DNA from: Lachnospiraceae bacterium
Lineage (GTDB): Bacteria > Bacillota_A > Clostridia > Lachnospirales > Lachnospiraceae
Direction of reading: 5' to 3'
Length of the DNA: 7,002 bases
Assembly (NCBI GenBank): GCA_017960415.1
Contig: JAGCZE010000395.1
Location: 1-7,002, forward strand
The notes beneath the pieces were generated by a model that did not search any database, was not told where the DNA came from, and was given only the letters and a program-made list of their open reading frames with translations. The translations under genes were made by a program, and so were the position numbers. Within the stretch, counting starts at the first letter, position 1, and every line of letters starts with the position of its first letter. This document shows, piece after piece, positions 6,654 through 7,002 of the stretch.

Positions 6654-6682
6654 ATTATAAAGCCTGGATTCCTGCCCGTCAA
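6654..6682 (-). promoter_or_regulatory. Sigma-A promoter of the LytTR/DUF3021 operon
   Basis: On the minus strand TTGACG (6682-6677) and TATAAT (6659-6654) are separated by exactly 17 bp. Predicted start is near 6647, giving a leader of roughly 86 bases. A single LytTR-like half-site, ACCGTTGAC (6686-6678), overlaps the -35, but no second repeat is found 21-22 bp on either side. The good -35 contrasts with the two surface-protein promoters, so basal expression need not depend on an activator. Confidence 0.8.
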
Positions 6683-6789
6683 CGGTTTCAAGCCCTGAGC
6701 CATGATAGTTATACAAAGAAATAGCTCATTTGCTGTTTTCCTCATTAAAACCATTTCTGATTAATTTGTTTTTTCTGCAACGAATTTCC

Positions 6790-6815
6790 TTACTGCTGTA
6801 ATGATTTCGCAGTAA
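6790..6815. repeat. 7-bp inverted repeat overlapping the flagellin promoter
   Basis: TTACTGC (6790-6796) and GCAGTAA (6809-6815) are perfect reverse complements with a 12-base gap. The pair spans the -35 and spacer of the sigma-28 promoter. It could be an operator or chance; no U-tract follows, so it is not a terminator. Confidence 0.4.
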
Positions 6816-6826
6816 AATGCCGATAA
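6799..6826 (+). promoter_or_regulatory. Sigma-28 (SigD/FliA-type) promoter for the flagellin gene
   Basis: GCCGATAA at 6819-6826 is a perfect -10 for the flagellar sigma factor. TAATGATT at 6799-6806 matches 6 of 8 bases of the TAAAGTTT -35 with a 12-base spacer (11 is usual). Predicted start is near 6833, about 110 bases before the ATG. This is the expected late-class flagellar promoter and it supports the flagellin call. Confidence 0.83.
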
Positions 6827-6942
6827 ACTGTACAGAAATATTAATTCAGGGCCTCCGGGCGATCTTTCGTGATTGTCGATCGAGACCGTTGAAACAAAAT
6901 AAGCAGTCGTTTTTACTAGGTTTTTCTGACAGGGGCATATAT

Positions 6943-7002
6943 ATGATAATCCAACACAACATGCTTGCCGAGTTCGCGAGCAGACAGCATAACATCATAC
7001 AA
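6943..7002 (+). CDS. Flagellin, N-terminal 20 codons (gene continues beyond the right edge)
   Basis: The ATG at 6943 is preceded by AGGGG (6931-6935) at 7 bases. The 20 visible residues begin MIIQHNM and continue with LAEFASRQ, the conserved flagellin D0 start (compare M(V/I)(V/I)(N/Q)HNM.A...(A/S)NR). A sigma-28 promoter lies about 110 bases upstream. Flagellin is the secreted filament subunit exported by the flagellar type III system. It is divergent from the LytTR operon, so the two are not co-transcribed. Identity rests on a short stretch plus the promoter. Which flagellin copy it is, and whether the gene is complete, cannot be seen. Confidence 0.82.
   Translation, partial: MIIQHNMLAEFASRQHNIIQ

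Larger units (their letters stand above)
6562..6942. other. Divergent intergenic region between the LytTR operon and the flagellin gene
   Basis: This 381-bp AT-rich stretch has no convincing gene. It holds the minus-strand regulator promoter (6654-6682) and its leader, the plus-strand sigma-28 promoter (6799-6826), and the flagellin leader (about 6833-6942). No tRNA, terminator or repeat array is seen. Confidence 0.75.

Noticed and set aside
6884..6914. Plus-strand ACCGTTGAA followed 22 bp later by GTCGTTTTT, a possible third LytTR operator before flagellin.
   Set aside because: The second site matches only about 6 of 9 positions, and the pair lies downstream of the sigma-28 start, inside the leader.
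6916..7002. Minus-strand open frame entering from the right edge with a natural-looking 28-residue C-terminus (ending YAPVRKT).
   Set aside because: It lies antisense to a plus-strand start with a good Shine-Dalgarno, a flagellin-like N-terminus and a sigma-28 promoter, which explains the coding-like composition better.

Overview
The window looks like a chromosomal segment of a flagellated Bacillota species, most likely in or near the Lachnospiraceae (Butyrivibrio/Roseburia-like). The evidence is strong AAGGAGG ribosome binding sites, sigma-A and sigma-28 promoters of the Gram-positive type, a LytTR/DUF3021 regulator pair, a Lachnospiraceae-style flagellin N-terminus (MIIQHNM...), and very large secreted proteins of Ig-like modules. 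The taxonomic call is inference from protein style only.

Layout: everything from 1 to 6561 is on the minus strand, and the far right end turns to the plus strand. Reading the minus strand 5'->3': a LytTR DNA-binding protein without a receiver domain (6561-6070); a four-helix DUF3021 membrane protein (6077-5643) overlapping it by 8 bases; a terminator/operator/promoter region (5640-5541); a 1447-residue secreted modular protein (5417-1074); a second, homologous terminator/operator/promoter region (1060-961); and the N-terminal 287 residues of a related membrane-anchored or secreted protein (862 to the left edge, running out of the window). The divergent 381-bp gap (6562-6942) carries a sigma-A promoter for the regulator operon on the minus strand and a sigma-28 promoter on the plus strand for a flagellin gene, of which only the first 20 codons lie in the window (6943-7002).

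The main result is a self-consistent regulatory unit. The two intergenic regions upstream of the two surface-protein genes align without gaps over 100 bp (offset 4580, 77 of 100 identical by hand count). Each carries, in the same columns, two direct repeats with core ACCGTT at exactly 21-bp period (9-bp site plus 12-bp spacer, the textbook LytTR operator geometry), a GTTTCGGGTT inverted-repeat terminator for the gene upstream, and an extended -10 promoter (TGnTATAAT) with no good -35. The LytTR/DUF3021 pair is encoded immediately upstream. I infer that the LytTR protein, probably held in check or signalled through the DUF3021 membrane protein, activates both surface-protein genes. The two surface proteins share a core of about 171 residues but differ in what precedes it: four tandem Ig-like modules in the long protein, and only a short cytoplasmic tail plus a membrane segment in the other.
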